Shown piece after piece: positions 14,447 to 23,494 of a stretch of 64,000 nucleotides of DNA. The position numbers and the translations under genes were made by a program. The first letter of the stretch is position 1, and each line of letters begins with the position of its first letter. The notes beneath the pieces were generated by a model. That model did not search any database and was not told the origin of the DNA. It was given only the letters and a program-made list of their open reading frames with translations. The stretch is from GCA-2686265 sp036010965. GTDB lineage: Bacteria; Planctomycetota; UBA1135; GCA-002686595. The DNA is taken from positions 1 to 64,000 of the forward strand of contig DASCMO010000114.1 in NCBI GenBank assembly GCA_036010965.1. The letters are read 5' to 3'.

Positions 14447-15910
14447 ATGAACAGTGCCTCCCTCAGCAGCGGCGCGAGTCGCGACAGCGTCCGCTCGCGT
14501 ACCAAGATCGTCGCCACCATCGGGCCCGCGTCCGAGGAGCAGGTCGGCACCCTGATCGATGCGGGCATGGATGTGGCGCGCATCAACTTCAGTCACGGCG
14601 AGCCCGACGAACACCGCCGGCGCGTCGAGAACCTGCGCGAGGCTTCCCGCGTGCGCGGGAAGGCCATCGGTATCCTGGCGGACATCCCGGGGCCCAAGCT
14701 GCGGCTCGGCCGCTTCGAGGACGGGGATCGGACCCTGATGGAAGGGGAGGTCGTGCGCGTCCTGCAGGGCGATGGGGTCGCCGGCCCGGGCGAGGTCCTG
14801 TTCGACTTCGGCGGCTTCCTGCAGTCGGTCGCGCCGGGCCACCGCATGATGCTGGCGGACGGCCAGGCGGTGCTCGGTGTCGAGGAGGTGCGCGGTGACT
14901 CGATCGTGGCCCGCGTCTTGCAGCCCGGAGTTCTGGGCGATTGCAAGGGTGTTCACCTGCCCGACTCGGCCCTGGACTACGAGCTGCCCACCCCGCGCGA
15001 CCGGCAGTGCATCGATCTGGCGGTCTCCATGGGCGTCGACATGATCGGCATCAGCTTCGTGGGGCGCGCCTCGGAGGTCGAGACCGTCCGCAGCCTGGCC
15101 CCAGGCCTCGCGACCGTGGCCAAGATCGAGCGCCGCCTGGCCCTGGAGAACCTCGAGGAGATCCTGGAGGTCAGCGACGGAGTGATGGTCGCGCGGGGCG
15201 ATCTGGGGGTGGAGCTGGACCTCGAGTGCGTCCCCATCGTGCAGAAATCCCTCCTGCGGGCTGCCCGCGAGGCCGGCTGCTTCAGCATCACGGCGACCGA
15301 GATGCTGGAGTCAATGATCGGCTCGAGCCGACCGACCCGCGCCGAGGTGGCCGATGTGGCGAACGCCGTGCTGGACGGTACGGACGCCTTGATGCTCTCG
15401 GCCGAAACGGCGGTGGGCAGCTTCCCGGTGGAGGCGGTGCTGACCATGGGGCGCGTGGCGGCGGCCGTGGAGGGGGGGCCGGACTATCTCAACCGGACCG
15501 ATCGAGGGGCTCGGAGCAATTGGGAGGGCGATACGGCCGGCGCGATCGCGATCGCCGCCTCACGCCTCGCGGGGGCCCTCGGGATCCCCAAGATCGTCTG
15601 CTTCACCGAGAGCGGACGCACCGTGCGCCTGGTATCGCGCTGTCGCCCCTCGGCGGAGATCATCGGCCTCTCTCCGGACGAGAAGGTCGTGCGCCAGATG
15701 GCTGTCCTGGCCCATGTACGGCCGATGCCCTTCCCCCCTGTGGAGAGCCTTGAGGACATGCTGACCCAGGCTTCGCGGATGCTCCTCCGTGAGGGCGTGG
15801 TCGGGCAGGGAGAGGAGATCGTCTTCGTCGCGGGCGTGCCCGCCGGCGTATCGCGCAGCACGAACCTGGTAAAGGTCCATCGCATCGGAGAGGACGTGAC
15901 TCTCCACTGA
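14447..15910 (+). CDS. pyk: pyruvate kinase
   Basis: A 487-residue enzyme that converts phosphoenolpyruvate and ADP to pyruvate and ATP in glycolysis. Visible family blocks are TKIVATIGPAS, DVARINFSHG, DIPGPKLRLG, the active-site block VAKIERRLALENLEEI with GVMVARGDLGVELD, and TEMLESMIGSSRPTRAEVADVANAVLDGTDA. The length is normal. I use the ATG at 14447 rather than the TTG at 14444. With the phosphoglycerate mutase at 43447 and the ROK kinase at 39783 it is one of three carbohydrate-metabolism genes in the window. Confidence 0.95.
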   Translation: MNSASLSSGASRDSVRSRTKIVATIGPASEEQVGTLIDAGMDVARINFSHGEPDEHRRRVENLREASRVRGKAIGILADIPGPKLRLGRFEDGDRTLMEGEVVRVLQGDGVAGPGEVLFDFGGFLQSVAPGHRMMLADGQAVLGVEEVRGDSIVARVLQPGVLGDCKGVHLPDSALDYELPTPRDRQCIDLAVSMGVDMIGISFVGRASEVETVRSLAPGLATVAKIERRLALENLEEILEVSDGVMVARGDLGVELDLECVPIVQKSLLRAAREAGCFSITATEMLESMIGSSRPTRAEVADVANAVLDGTDALMLSAETAVGSFPVEAVLTMGRVAAAVEGGPDYLNRTDRGARSNWEGDTAGAIAIAASRLAGALGIPKIVCFTESGRTVRLVSRCRPSAEIIGLSPDEKVVRQMAVLAHVRPMPFPPVESLEDMLTQASRMLLREGVVGQGEEIVFVAGVPAGVSRSTNLVKVHRIGEDVTLH

Positions 15911-15981
15911 GCCCGGCGCGAGTTCTCGAGCCCTGGCATTGACCTTTCGCGCGCCCTCGCGAAGATGGCTCCTCGATCACC

Positions 15982-16863
15982 ATGCTCAACGTCTCGCGCT
16001 TTGATTTCGGCCAGATCCGCGCCTTGCGCAGGTTCAGGGATGCGGACCGCCGCATACGGGAGCGCACGGATCAGGCGGCCCGGGTGGTGTGCGTCGCCAG
16101 CGGGAAGGGCGGGACGGGCAAGAGCGTCGTCGCCACCAACCTGGCCGTGCTGCGGGCGCGGCGGGGGGAGAAGGTCCTCCTGGTGGACTTCGACTCCGGC
16201 CTGGCGAACGCACACCTGTTGCTGGGCCTTGCCCCTGCCCACGATCTCGGGGACGTGCTCGACGGCCGGGTTCGCGCCCCCGACGCCGTCGTCGAAGGGC
16301 CCGCGGGGGTTCACCTGCTTTCGGGGGGCGTGGGGCAGCCCGCGCTCTGCAACCCGACGCGCCGCGAACTGGATCGCCTCTACCGTGCCCTGGAGCCCCT
16401 GGAGAAGGAGTTCGACCTGATCGTCGTCGATCACGGCGCCGGGATGGGCTACGCCACGATCACCCAGTTGGCCGCCACCAGCACCATGCTGATCGTCGCC
16501 AACCCGGAGGTCACCTCGCTCTCGGACGCCTACGCCATCTACAAGCGCGCTCTGGGGGTGAACGCCACCATCCGCGCGGGCCTGATCATCAACCGGGCGC
16601 CCGACGAACGCTCCGCCCTCGGTGCGCGAGAGAAGTTTGACGACGTGGCCCAACGCTTTCTGAAGAACACGCCGGAGTTCGTGGGCTGGATTCCCCAGGA
16701 CGACGCCGTGGGTCGCAGCGTCAACCTGCGCCTGCCCGCATGCCTTTCCGACCCCGACGCCGCAGCCTCGCGGGCCCTCTTCGCCGTGGCCGCCTGGAAC
16801 GGCCTCGATTGTGCTCGGACCTCCAGCGCCTTCTTTCGCCGCGCGCGCCGCGCCCTGCGATGA
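15982..16863 (+). CDS. MinD/ParA-superfamily ATPase, FlhG/FleN-like
   Basis: A 293-residue P-loop ATPase with a deviant Walker A motif GKGGTGKS at 41-48 and a Walker A' LVDFDSGLANAHLLLGL. That DxDxGLAN block is typical of FlhG/FleN/YlxH, which regulate flagellar number and place. The N-terminal ~33 residues (LNVSRFDFGQIRALRRFRD) are charged and resemble the FlhF-contacting activator helix of FlhG, but this is inference. The C terminus is Arg-rich (SAFFRRARRALR), not the MinD amphipathic membrane helix. It lies 71 nt after pyk and about 105 nt before a true ParA gene. No flagellar gene is in the window, so the cargo is unknown. Confidence 0.75.
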   Translation: MLNVSRFDFGQIRALRRFRDADRRIRERTDQAARVVCVASGKGGTGKSVVATNLAVLRARRGEKVLLVDFDSGLANAHLLLGLAPAHDLGDVLDGRVRAPDAVVEGPAGVHLLSGGVGQPALCNPTRRELDRLYRALEPLEKEFDLIVVDHGAGMGYATITQLAATSTMLIVANPEVTSLSDAYAIYKRALGVNATIRAGLIINRAPDERSALGAREKFDDVAQRFLKNTPEFVGWIPQDDAVGRSVNLRLPACLSDPDAAASRALFAVAAWNGLDCARTSSAFFRRARRALR

Positions 16864-16969
16864 GAGCGAGCGGACGAGGACGGCCCGCCCCGGCTGCGCG
16901 CGGTCGGGATGAGACCTCCTTGATCGGCGAGCTCCGAATCGTTGCAGTATCGGTGGACAAGGAGCCTTG

Positions 16970-17764
16970 ATGAACACCCTCGCACTCGTCAATCAGAAAG
17001 GTGGCTGCGGCAAGACCACCGCGGCGATCAATCTGGCCGGTGCCCTCGCCGCGCGTGGGCGGCGCGTGCTCCTGATCGACCTGGACCCGCAGGCGCACGC
17101 CACCCTCGGGCTAGGCTGCGCGCCATGCGACGAGCCGACCCTGATGGATGTGCTGCTCGGTAAGGTGTCCGTCGATGACGCGCTCTTCGATGCGCCGGGA
17201 GGTGTCCGGCTGCTGGCCGCCACCTCCGATCTCTCCGAGTTCGAGGACATCTCCGCGCGCCTGATGCACGCCGAGAGCGCCCTGGCCGCTGGGCTGGAGG
17301 CCATGGAAACCGAGTTCGACGAGGTCATCCTGGACTGCCCGCCGCGGGTGGACGGGATCCTGGCCCGCAACGCACTGCGCGCTGCCGACACGGCGGTGCT
17401 GGTCGTCGAGACCGGCGCCTTCGCCCTCCAGGGTGCCGTGCAGGCGATGGGCGTTCTGGATGAATTGACGGACGACATCAGCGCGGCGTCCTTCGACCGG
17501 AAGGTGCTCGGCACGATGTTTGATCGGCGCACGCGCTTTGCGCGCGAGCTCCTGATCGCCCTGCACGCGCGCTTTGGGCCGGCCATGTTCGACACGGTGA
17601 TCCGGACCAGCGTGCGGCTGCGCGAGGCGGCCGCCCACGGCGCTCCGGTCCAGGTCCTGGACCCGGCCTGCCGTGCTTGCGGGGACTTCGCGGCTCTGGC
17701 CGAGGAGTGGGTCGCCTTCGTGGAGAGCGATGTCCGCCGCGGCGCCGTCGGAGCACGGGCATGA
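16970..17764 (+). CDS. ParA-family partition/positioning ATPase
   Basis: A 264-residue ParA/Soj-type ATPase. The deviant Walker A is KGGCGKTT at 10-17, Walker A' is LLIDLDPQAHATLGLG and Walker B lies in EVILDCPP. Such ATPases bind DNA as ATP dimers and move chromosomes, plasmids or protein cargo. The start is the ATG at 16970, with AAGGAG 5 nt upstream. No parB or parS-like site follows; the next gene encodes a helix-hairpin-helix-like protein. That may mean a cargo-positioning role rather than chromosome partition. It is followed by a 15-bp tandem repeat. Confidence 0.85.
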   Translation: MNTLALVNQKGGCGKTTAAINLAGALAARGRRVLLIDLDPQAHATLGLGCAPCDEPTLMDVLLGKVSVDDALFDAPGGVRLLAATSDLSEFEDISARLMHAESALAAGLEAMETEFDEVILDCPPRVDGILARNALRAADTAVLVVETGAFALQGAVQAMGVLDELTDDISAASFDRKVLGTMFDRRTRFARELLIALHARFGPAMFDTVIRTSVRLREAAAHGAPVQVLDPACRACGDFAALAEEWVAFVESDVRRGAVGARA

Positions 17765-17785
17765 TCGGCGTGCCGGGTTTCCTCG

Positions 17786-17845
17786 CGCTGGCTTCCAAGA
17801 CGCTGGCTTCCAAGGCGCTGGCTTCCAAGACGCTGGCTTCCAAGG
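17786..17845. repeat. four tandem 15-bp units after parA
   Basis: The unit is CGCTGGCTTCCAAGR, in four copies that alternate A and G at the last base, 60 bases in all. It begins 21 nt after the ParA stop and lies ahead of the next start. In one open frame it would encode AGFQD/AGFQG units, but the likely start of the next gene is downstream. Confidence 0.9.
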
Positions 17846-17912
17846 CAATGATCCTCTAGACCAGACGAGCAGGCGACGCGAGAGAACCCGACGGGAGAAG
17901 GAGCAATCGACG

Positions 17913-18740
17913 ATGGACGCAATGGCACTACTCTGCACGCTGCACGCTGACGGTCCCGTGAGCCTGCGCAGGCTACGGGAATCAGGCTGTGCCTCCTTTG
18001 ATGACCTCGCGTCGCTCGCGCCCGAGCGCGCGGCGCAGATCCTGGCCATCTCTCCTTCGGCGGCCCGCCGCCTACTGCGCATGGCCGAGGGGCTGCGCGA
18101 GAGGGTCGGCGACGAGATCCTCGAACGGGAGGAGGTCCTGCACCCCGCTGCGAAGGCCGCGAATGTCGACGAGATGGCGGCTGGCACGGCACCGAGCGCT
18201 GCCGTGTCGAATGGGGGAGCCGAAGCTTCGGAGGAAAGCCCCGGTACTGTGGCCGAGTGCGACCGCGCGCTTGTTGAGCGCGTGGTCGAGCGCTGGAGGG
18301 AGCGAGAGCAAGATGCGGAGGCAAGTTCGGTCGCCCCCGCCTTCGCGGCCGCATTCGAACCCGCTTCCGATCTGTGCCCGGGGGTGATCGACGGCCTCGA
18401 CGAGGCCCAGCGCGGCGTGCTCCTGGAGGCCGGTTTCAACACCCTGGATGATGTGGCCGAGGGGGATGCGACCGAGATCGCGCGCACCTGCGGGATCAGC
18501 TACTCCCAGGTTCGCCGGATCCAGTTTCTGGCGCGACGGGTCCTGGCCGCGCGGGCGGACGCGGGCGAGCCGGTGGGCGAGCTGGTGCCGACAGCGCCGC
18601 CCGCGGCGCGTGAGCAGCGAGCCCCCGAGAAGATCTCCCTGGCCTTTCCACCCGCCCCCGGACCGCGTGTGACCACGGCACCCACCGAGACGCACGCGCC
18701 CGCGGTGACTCAGGAAGGAGCCGGCGGCCCCTTCGCCTGA
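17913..18740 (+). CDS. helix-hairpin-helix-like protein next to ParA
   Basis: A 275-residue protein that I do not recognise as a named family. Residues ~16-62 (VSLRRLRESGCASFDDLASLAPERAAQILAIS in type, then a helix) and ~160-210 (GLDEAQRGVLLEAGFNTLDD, then ISYSQVRRIQFLARRVL) have the pattern of helix-hairpin-helix DNA-binding units. The middle ~75-155 and the C-terminal ~60 residues are acidic or Pro/Ala-rich and look disordered. I start at the ATG at 17913, with GAGAAGGAG upstream; the frame is open further up through the repeat. Its place after two ParA-superfamily ATPases suggests a DNA-binding partner or adaptor, which is inference. Confidence 0.6.
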   Translation: MDAMALLCTLHADGPVSLRRLRESGCASFDDLASLAPERAAQILAISPSAARRLLRMAEGLRERVGDEILEREEVLHPAAKAANVDEMAAGTAPSAAVSNGGAEASEESPGTVAECDRALVERVVERWREREQDAEASSVAPAFAAAFEPASDLCPGVIDGLDEAQRGVLLEAGFNTLDDVAEGDATEIARTCGISYSQVRRIQFLARRVLAARADAGEPVGELVPTAPPAAREQRAPEKISLAFPPAPGPRVTTAPTETHAPAVTQEGAGGPFA

Positions 18741-18773
18741 GGGGGCGACGAGGTTCGGTCTCGTCCGGGTCGC

Positions 18774-18779
18774 TATCCT
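18774..18779 (+). promoter_or_regulatory. -10-like TATCCT
   Basis: TATCCT lies 30 nt before the ATG at 18810 and 3 nt before an in-frame GTG at 18783. The expected transcription start falls after that GTG, which favours the ATG at 18810. Confidence 0.35.
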
Positions 18780-18809
18780 GGCGTGCGCGGGCAGGACCCC
18801 GCGCATCTG

Positions 18810-19988
18810 ATGGCCCGTTCCCTCAAGCCCTGCTTCCTCGCCGCTCTAGTGCTGCTGGCGCTCCCGAGTGGAGGGAATGCCAGCGCCGGGTGGGACGACG
18901 AGTACCTGGCCCCCGACGGGCGTCCTGGCCTGGGTGAAGCCCGCAGCGCCCGCGAGCTGGGCCGTCTGTTCCGGTCGTCTGAAGAGAGCGTGCGGTCGAT
19001 GTTGGCCGGGGTCATCGGTCTGGAGGGAGACATCCTCGTCTTGCGTGAGGAGGCCGTGCGCGCCTACCGCGCTGCGGGCTACTTTCAGCTGCTGGAGACT
19101 GCGGAGCTCGAAGACCTGCACCGGGCCTACCCTCGCTTTCGATCGCAGGTCATCGAGCGCGTGGGGCGTGGCGGCGATGCGGGCGAGCTGGCGGCCCGCT
19201 TTTTTCTGGACCTGCGCTTTCGCCTGCGGCGCGAGGTGCTTGGCCGATTCGAGCGGGAGGCGCGAGAGGTACGCGCCGGGCTCGCTCTCCTGCGCGCCTC
19301 CGAGGACGGCTACGTGCTGCTGAAGGACGAAGAGGCGCAGGGGATCGCCGCGCGCATCGACCTCTCGAGCGCCCTCTTGCGCTCCCTGCGCCTGGACCTT
19401 GAGGCCCTGCGCCAGACGGGCGACGCCCATGCGCCCGGGGCGCCCGACGAGGGCTGGACCGTGGAGCTCATCTCCTTGGCGGCCTCGACGGACAGGGAGC
19501 GACGAGACATCGCCCTGGCGGCCCTCGAACGCCGTCTCGAAGGCAGGCGCTCGCGGCTTGCCTCGGCGCTCTTCACCCCCCGCATGGCGGCACGCCTGGC
19601 CGAGGAGTGTGCCCTGCGTCAGGGCGCGAACGATCAGGCCGCCCTGGCTCTGCCGGGGATACGCGAGCTCTTGCCGGAGACGGAGGAGGGGCGCGCCGCG
19701 CGACCCGAGGTGGCCGAGCTCGCTGCGCACCGCCGGCACGCCTACGCCCTGCGACTGGGGGTCGAGGCCCTGGCGCTCAATCCCCTCAACGAGGAGCTGT
19801 CCTACCTGACCGGCGTCGCGAGCGCGTTCCTGCTCGACGCGCGGGAAGCGCGCGCCTGGTTCGATCGCTACCTGGCCTTGCGCGGTATCCGAGCGGGTGA
19901 CGACCGCACCTACCGTCGGCGCGACCTGACCGACGAGGAGGCGCGCGCCCTGCAGGCCGTGCAGGGCGCGAGCCTGCGGGGGCGCTGA
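18810..19988 (+). CDS. exported helical protein of unknown function
   Basis: A 392-residue protein with a clear signal peptide (MARSLKPCFLAALVLLALPS, cleaved after GGNASA). The mature part is mostly long charged helices (LGRLFRSSEESVRSMLAGVIGLEGD, RRHAYALRLGVEALALNPL), and residues ~310-370 look like one or two TPR units with LNEELSYLTGVASAFLLDAREARAWFDRYL. I recognise no family. A GTG at 18783 is in frame, but the signal peptide and the position of the TATCCT hexamer favour 18810. It converges with the thioredoxin-fold gene, with 24 bases between the stops. Confidence 0.6.
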   Translation: MARSLKPCFLAALVLLALPSGGNASAGWDDEYLAPDGRPGLGEARSARELGRLFRSSEESVRSMLAGVIGLEGDILVLREEAVRAYRAAGYFQLLETAELEDLHRAYPRFRSQVIERVGRGGDAGELAARFFLDLRFRLRREVLGRFEREAREVRAGLALLRASEDGYVLLKDEEAQGIAARIDLSSALLRSLRLDLEALRQTGDAHAPGAPDEGWTVELISLAASTDRERRDIALAALERRLEGRRSRLASALFTPRMAARLAEECALRQGANDQAALALPGIRELLPETEEGRAARPEVAELAAHRRHAYALRLGVEALALNPLNEELSYLTGVASAFLLDAREARAWFDRYLALRGIRAGDDRTYRRRDLTDEEARALQAVQGASLRGR

Positions 19989-20012
19989 GCGCCCGGCGAG
20001 GCCTGTGGCGGC

Positions 20013-21281
20013 CTACTCGCCGTCGCCGAACTGCTTGAGGTGCGCGAGGAGGGCCTCGTCGCCGGGTGCGACTTCCAGGCCCGCCCGAGCTGCGGCGATC
20101 GCCTCTCGCGTGCGTCCGAGGGCGAAGAGGGCACAGGCCAGAGCGTCCTGGTGGGCGGCGTCCTCGCTGGAGAGTTCGAGCAGACCGCGCGCGACTTCGA
20201 GGGCGAAGGCCTTCTCTTCGTCGTTGCTGCGCTCGCGGGCCGCGAACTGATCGCCGACGATCTCCAGGCCGAGGTCACGGCGATGGCCGGGAGGGCTGTT
20301 CGTCCAGGCCATGCGCTGGGCGTGGCGTGCGCGATCGAGGTGCTCGTCCCGCCGTCGCTCGGCCGCCCGCGCCGCCTCCTCGCGGCCCTCGCCGCGCTCG
20401 AAGTCGGCCTCGATGCCGGCCTGCCTCGCGAGGTGGCTGCGATGCAGGCTGCGCACCCAGTACCAGCCGCGGAAGAGCAGCTCGCGGTCGGTCTCCCCGG
20501 AGAGCAGGGCTCTCACCTCCGCGTCGTCGAAGTCGCCGCGCATGCGGTCGAGGGCGTCCTCGAGTATCACTGCCCGGGAAGCCGCCGTCTCCCCGTCGGG
20601 GTCGAGGGCCCGGACGGCGATCTTCTGGGCCTCGTACAGGTCCAGAGCCTCGACGGCGCGCAACTTGAGGGCCAGGGCCCAGCGGCTGCTCGTGCTCGCG
20701 GTGTCGAACCCGATCTCCTTCTCGATCCGCTCGCGGGCGAGGTCGAGCTGGCGCCCCGACTCGCTGAACTCACCGAATGCACGCAGCTTCAAGACCAGGT
20801 CCAGGCGTGCGTGGAGGTCGTCCTCGTCGGCCGCGAGTGCGGCTCGCAGGCCGGGCAAGGTGCCCTCTTCACGCCCGATCCGCGCCAGCATCTCGCGTAA
20901 GCGCCACGGTGGCTGGAATCCGAGGATGATGTCCCGTGGAGACCCGTCAGCCTGCAGGAAAACCAGCGCCGGCAGGGAGCGGATGCCCAGGGCGTTGGTG
21001 AGCGGCGTGGAGTCCGGCGCGTCGGTGTTCAGTGAGAAGCACAGATACGGCTCCATGTCCGCGACGACGCCCTCGTCGCTGAAGGTGATGCGGTCGAGCT
21101 GGTGGCAGGGCTCGCACCACGGAGCCCAGAAGTCGATGAACACTCCCTTCCCTGTCTCCTCGGCGCGCGCCAGGAGTTCCTCGAAGCTGCCCTCGAACCA
21201 GGGCAGCCTGCCCTTGGGGGGAGCGTCCTGCGGAGCGTCCGCCTGGGCGAGGGCCAGCAGGAGGATCGGAGCGAACGACAT
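20013..21281 (-). CDS. thioredoxin-fold protein with WCEPC motif and helical C-terminal region
   Basis: A 422-residue exported protein. A short N-terminal hydrophobic segment (SFAPILLLALAQADA) serves as signal peptide. Residues ~25-135 are a thioredoxin domain close to DsbD's C-terminal domain: GKGVFIDFWAPWCEPCHQLD with the active-site CEPC, and IRSLPALVFLQADG with the cis-proline. The remaining ~280 residues are helical and end in TPR-like units (DALACALFALGRTREAIAAARAGLEVAPGDEALLAHL). It probably acts as a periplasmic thiol-disulfide reductase or chaperone-like protein. It is divergent from the aminotransferase gene. Confidence 0.78.
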   Translation of the reverse strand: MSFAPILLLALAQADAPQDAPPKGRLPWFEGSFEELLARAEETGKGVFIDFWAPWCEPCHQLDRITFSDEGVVADMEPYLCFSLNTDAPDSTPLTNALGIRSLPALVFLQADGSPRDIILGFQPPWRLREMLARIGREEGTLPGLRAALAADEDDLHARLDLVLKLRAFGEFSESGRQLDLARERIEKEIGFDTASTSSRWALALKLRAVEALDLYEAQKIAVRALDPDGETAASRAVILEDALDRMRGDFDDAEVRALLSGETDRELLFRGWYWVRSLHRSHLARQAGIEADFERGEGREEAARAAERRRDEHLDRARHAQRMAWTNSPPGHRRDLGLEIVGDQFAARERSNDEEKAFALEVARGLLELSSEDAAHQDALACALFALGRTREAIAAARAGLEVAPGDEALLAHLKQFGDGE

Positions 21282-21419
21282 GGGAGTTCTCGCCGGACAG
21301 ACGGCGACTGGAGACTATACTGTGACCCCTCCCGCGGCGGCGCCGCAACCCCTTGGGGCCGCCCGGCATTCGGACCGCATGGCCCGGGCGCCGGCGGACA
21401 TCGCGCGGAGATGCTGCCC

Positions 21420-22670
21420 GTGAGTTCGACGATCGAAACACCATTCGACACGACGCTGATCCCCGGTGTCTTCGACCGACCGGGGGATGATCCGATCTTC
21501 AGCCTCAACGCCGAGGCGTCGCGTAGGGCTGCCGAGGGCGAGTCCATCCTGAACGCGACTCTGGGCGCCCTGATGAATGAAGAGGGTCGTCTGGCGGTCA
21601 TGCCGTCGGTCTCGCGGGCCTTTTCAGGCGTTCCCCCCGAGTCCGCGGCGGCCTACTCCCCGATCTCCGGGCCGACGGCCTTCCTGGAGGCCGTGACCCG
21701 TGACACCTTCGGGGACAGCCCCCTGGCAGAGATCTCCGTCGCCACGGCCACCGCCGGCGCCACCGGCGCCCTGGCCCACGCGATCGCGACGTACCTAGAC
21801 CTCGGCCAGGCGCTGTTGACCACCGACTACTTCTGGTCGCCCTACAGGATCATCGCCTCCCACGCGGGCCGCAGGGTCGAGCTGTTCGAGATGTTCGACG
21901 GCGCTGGCGGCTTCAACCTTGGAGCCTTCGAGAAGGCCCTGGAGGGCTTGATCGCGCGTCAAGGTCGCGCGCTGGTCCTGTTCAACTTTCCCTGCCACAA
22001 CCCCACCGGATACTCCCTGGACGAGGCCGAGTGGGAAGGGGTCGCAGAGATCGTCGCGCGCTGTGCGACCCAGGCGCCCGTCGCGTTCCTCGTGGATCTG
22101 GCCTACGCACACTTCGGCGCGCCAGGCTCGGAGAACTGGGTGCGTCACGTCGAGCGCATGGCCGAGAGTGCTCAGGTGCTCGTGGCCTGGACGGCCTCCA
22201 AGGCCTACGCGCAGTACGGCGCGCGCGTCGGTGCGCTGATCGCGCCCCACCGCGATCCGGAGGAGCGCCAGCGCATCGCCAACGCCCTGGGGTATGCCTG
22301 CCGCGGGACGTGGTCGAACTGCAACCACCTCGGAATGCTCGCGATGACCGAGTTGCTCGTGAACGAGGAGCTGCGCGCCGCGGCCGAGGGCGAGCGAGAT
22401 CAGCTGCGGCGCCTGCTCGATGAGCGCGTCCGCCTCTTCAACGCGGAGGCCTCTCGCGCCGGCTTGCGGTACCCGCGCTACGAAGGTGGATTCTTCGTGA
22501 CCGTCTTCACCGACGAGTCTCAACGTGCTGCAGCCCGTATGCGTGAGCTGGGCGTGTTCGTCGTGCCCATCCGTGGCGCCTTGCGCGTCGCCATGTGCTC
22601 GACGCCCGTGGCACAGATCCCGCGCCTGGTCTCCGCCCTCGTAGAGGGCATCAGAGCGGGGCAGGCATGA
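21420..22670 (+). CDS. class I/II PLP-dependent aminotransferase
   Basis: A 416-residue fold-type I aminotransferase of the aspartate/aromatic family. The PLP-binding lysine is in WTASKAYAQYGARVG, and upstream are LFNFPCHNPTGYSLD (the NPTG block) and VAFLVDLAYAHFG with the Asp that contacts the pyridine nitrogen. The C-terminal half carries an RVAMCS block with the substrate-carboxylate arginine. It transfers an amino group between an amino acid and 2-oxoglutarate; the substrate is unknown. I take the GTG at 21420, 9 nt after GGAG, over the ATG at 21411, which sits directly against it. Its stop overlaps the UPRT start (ATGA). Confidence 0.8.
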   Translation: MSSTIETPFDTTLIPGVFDRPGDDPIFSLNAEASRRAAEGESILNATLGALMNEEGRLAVMPSVSRAFSGVPPESAAAYSPISGPTAFLEAVTRDTFGDSPLAEISVATATAGATGALAHAIATYLDLGQALLTTDYFWSPYRIIASHAGRRVELFEMFDGAGGFNLGAFEKALEGLIARQGRALVLFNFPCHNPTGYSLDEAEWEGVAEIVARCATQAPVAFLVDLAYAHFGAPGSENWVRHVERMAESAQVLVAWTASKAYAQYGARVGALIAPHRDPEERQRIANALGYACRGTWSNCNHLGMLAMTELLVNEELRAAAEGERDQLRRLLDERVRLFNAEASRAGLRYPRYEGGFFVTVFTDESQRAAARMRELGVFVVPIRGALRVAMCSTPVAQIPRLVSALVEGIRAGQA

Positions 22671-23494
22671 TGACCGCCGGCTCCGACCAGCAGGCTGCGC
22701 TCGAGGGCCGCACAGGGCAGTGGGAGCTTCCCCACGCCTACGGGCCGCGCGTGCACATTCTCGACAACCTGCTGCTGCAGAGCGGGCTGGCGCGCATGGG
22801 CTCCTCGGCGCCGCGCCTGTACGAGGTGATCGGCCTCCTGCGGGCCGTCTACGAGAGCCTGTTGTCGAGCGCGAGCCGGGAGTTTCCGTGCGTCACATCC
22901 GAGGTCGCGACGCGCATGGCTCCGACACACCCCCAAGAGGGGGTCTACCGCGGCCCAGTCTTCGATCCGACCGTCCAGGTCGTCGTGTGCGATGTGATCC
23001 GCGCCGGCCTGATCCCGGCCCAGGTCTGCTTCGAGCGCCTGCTCTCGGTGCTGCCCGACGAACGCGTGCGCCTCGATCATCTCAACATGTCCCGCGTCTG
23101 CGACGACGAGGGGCGTGTCACGGGAGTGGACCTCTCGGGCAGCAAGGTCGGCGGATCGGTGGAGGGTGCGGTGCTCTTGATCCCCGACCCGATGGGAGCG
23201 ACGGGCTCGACCATCGTGCGCGCCGTGGAGCACTACATCGCCCATCACGGGACGCCGGAGAGGATCATCACCCTGCCGATGATCGCGACGCCCGAGTTCC
23301 TGACGACCGTTCTCGAGAAGTTCGAGAACCTCGTGGTCTACACCGCGCGGCTCGATCGCGGCCTCTCACCTCCCGATGTGCTGGCGATGGCGCCGGGGGT
23401 GGAGTGGGAGCGCGAGCGGGGTCTGAACGAGCAGAGCTACATTGTCCCCGGCGCGGGGGGCATTGGCGAGGTGCTCAACAATGCTTGGTGCTGA
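22667..23494 (+). CDS. upp: uracil phosphoribosyltransferase family protein
   Basis: A 275-residue phosphoribosyltransferase that makes UMP from uracil and PRPP in pyrimidine salvage. It shows the PRPP loop as LLIPDPMGATGSTIVRA, a DVIRAGLIPAQ block near the middle and EQSYIVPGAGGIGE at the end, which in UPRT binds uracil. It is longer than E. coli Upp by about 65 residues at the N terminus, and MLARM-type dimer segments are changed, so a related base is possible. The ATG at 22667 overlaps the aminotransferase stop. The last codons and the stop lie in the first unit of a 15-bp tandem repeat, so the final NAWC residues may be a recent change. Confidence 0.78.
   Translation: MMTAGSDQQAALEGRTGQWELPHAYGPRVHILDNLLLQSGLARMGSSAPRLYEVIGLLRAVYESLLSSASREFPCVTSEVATRMAPTHPQEGVYRGPVFDPTVQVVVCDVIRAGLIPAQVCFERLLSVLPDERVRLDHLNMSRVCDDEGRVTGVDLSGSKVGGSVEGAVLLIPDPMGATGSTIVRAVEHYIAHHGTPERIITLPMIATPEFLTTVLEKFENLVVYTARLDRGLSPPDVLAMAPGVEWERERGLNEQSYIVPGAGGIGEVLNNAWC

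Noticed and set aside
14146..14586. A 146-codon minus-strand frame over the pyk start
   Set aside because: It overlaps pyk on the opposite strand and has a composition typical of shadows (Arg/Pro/Ser). No family features.
17786..17845. CRISPR-like array
   Set aside because: Direct 15-bp units without spacers; the same applies to 23481-23540.
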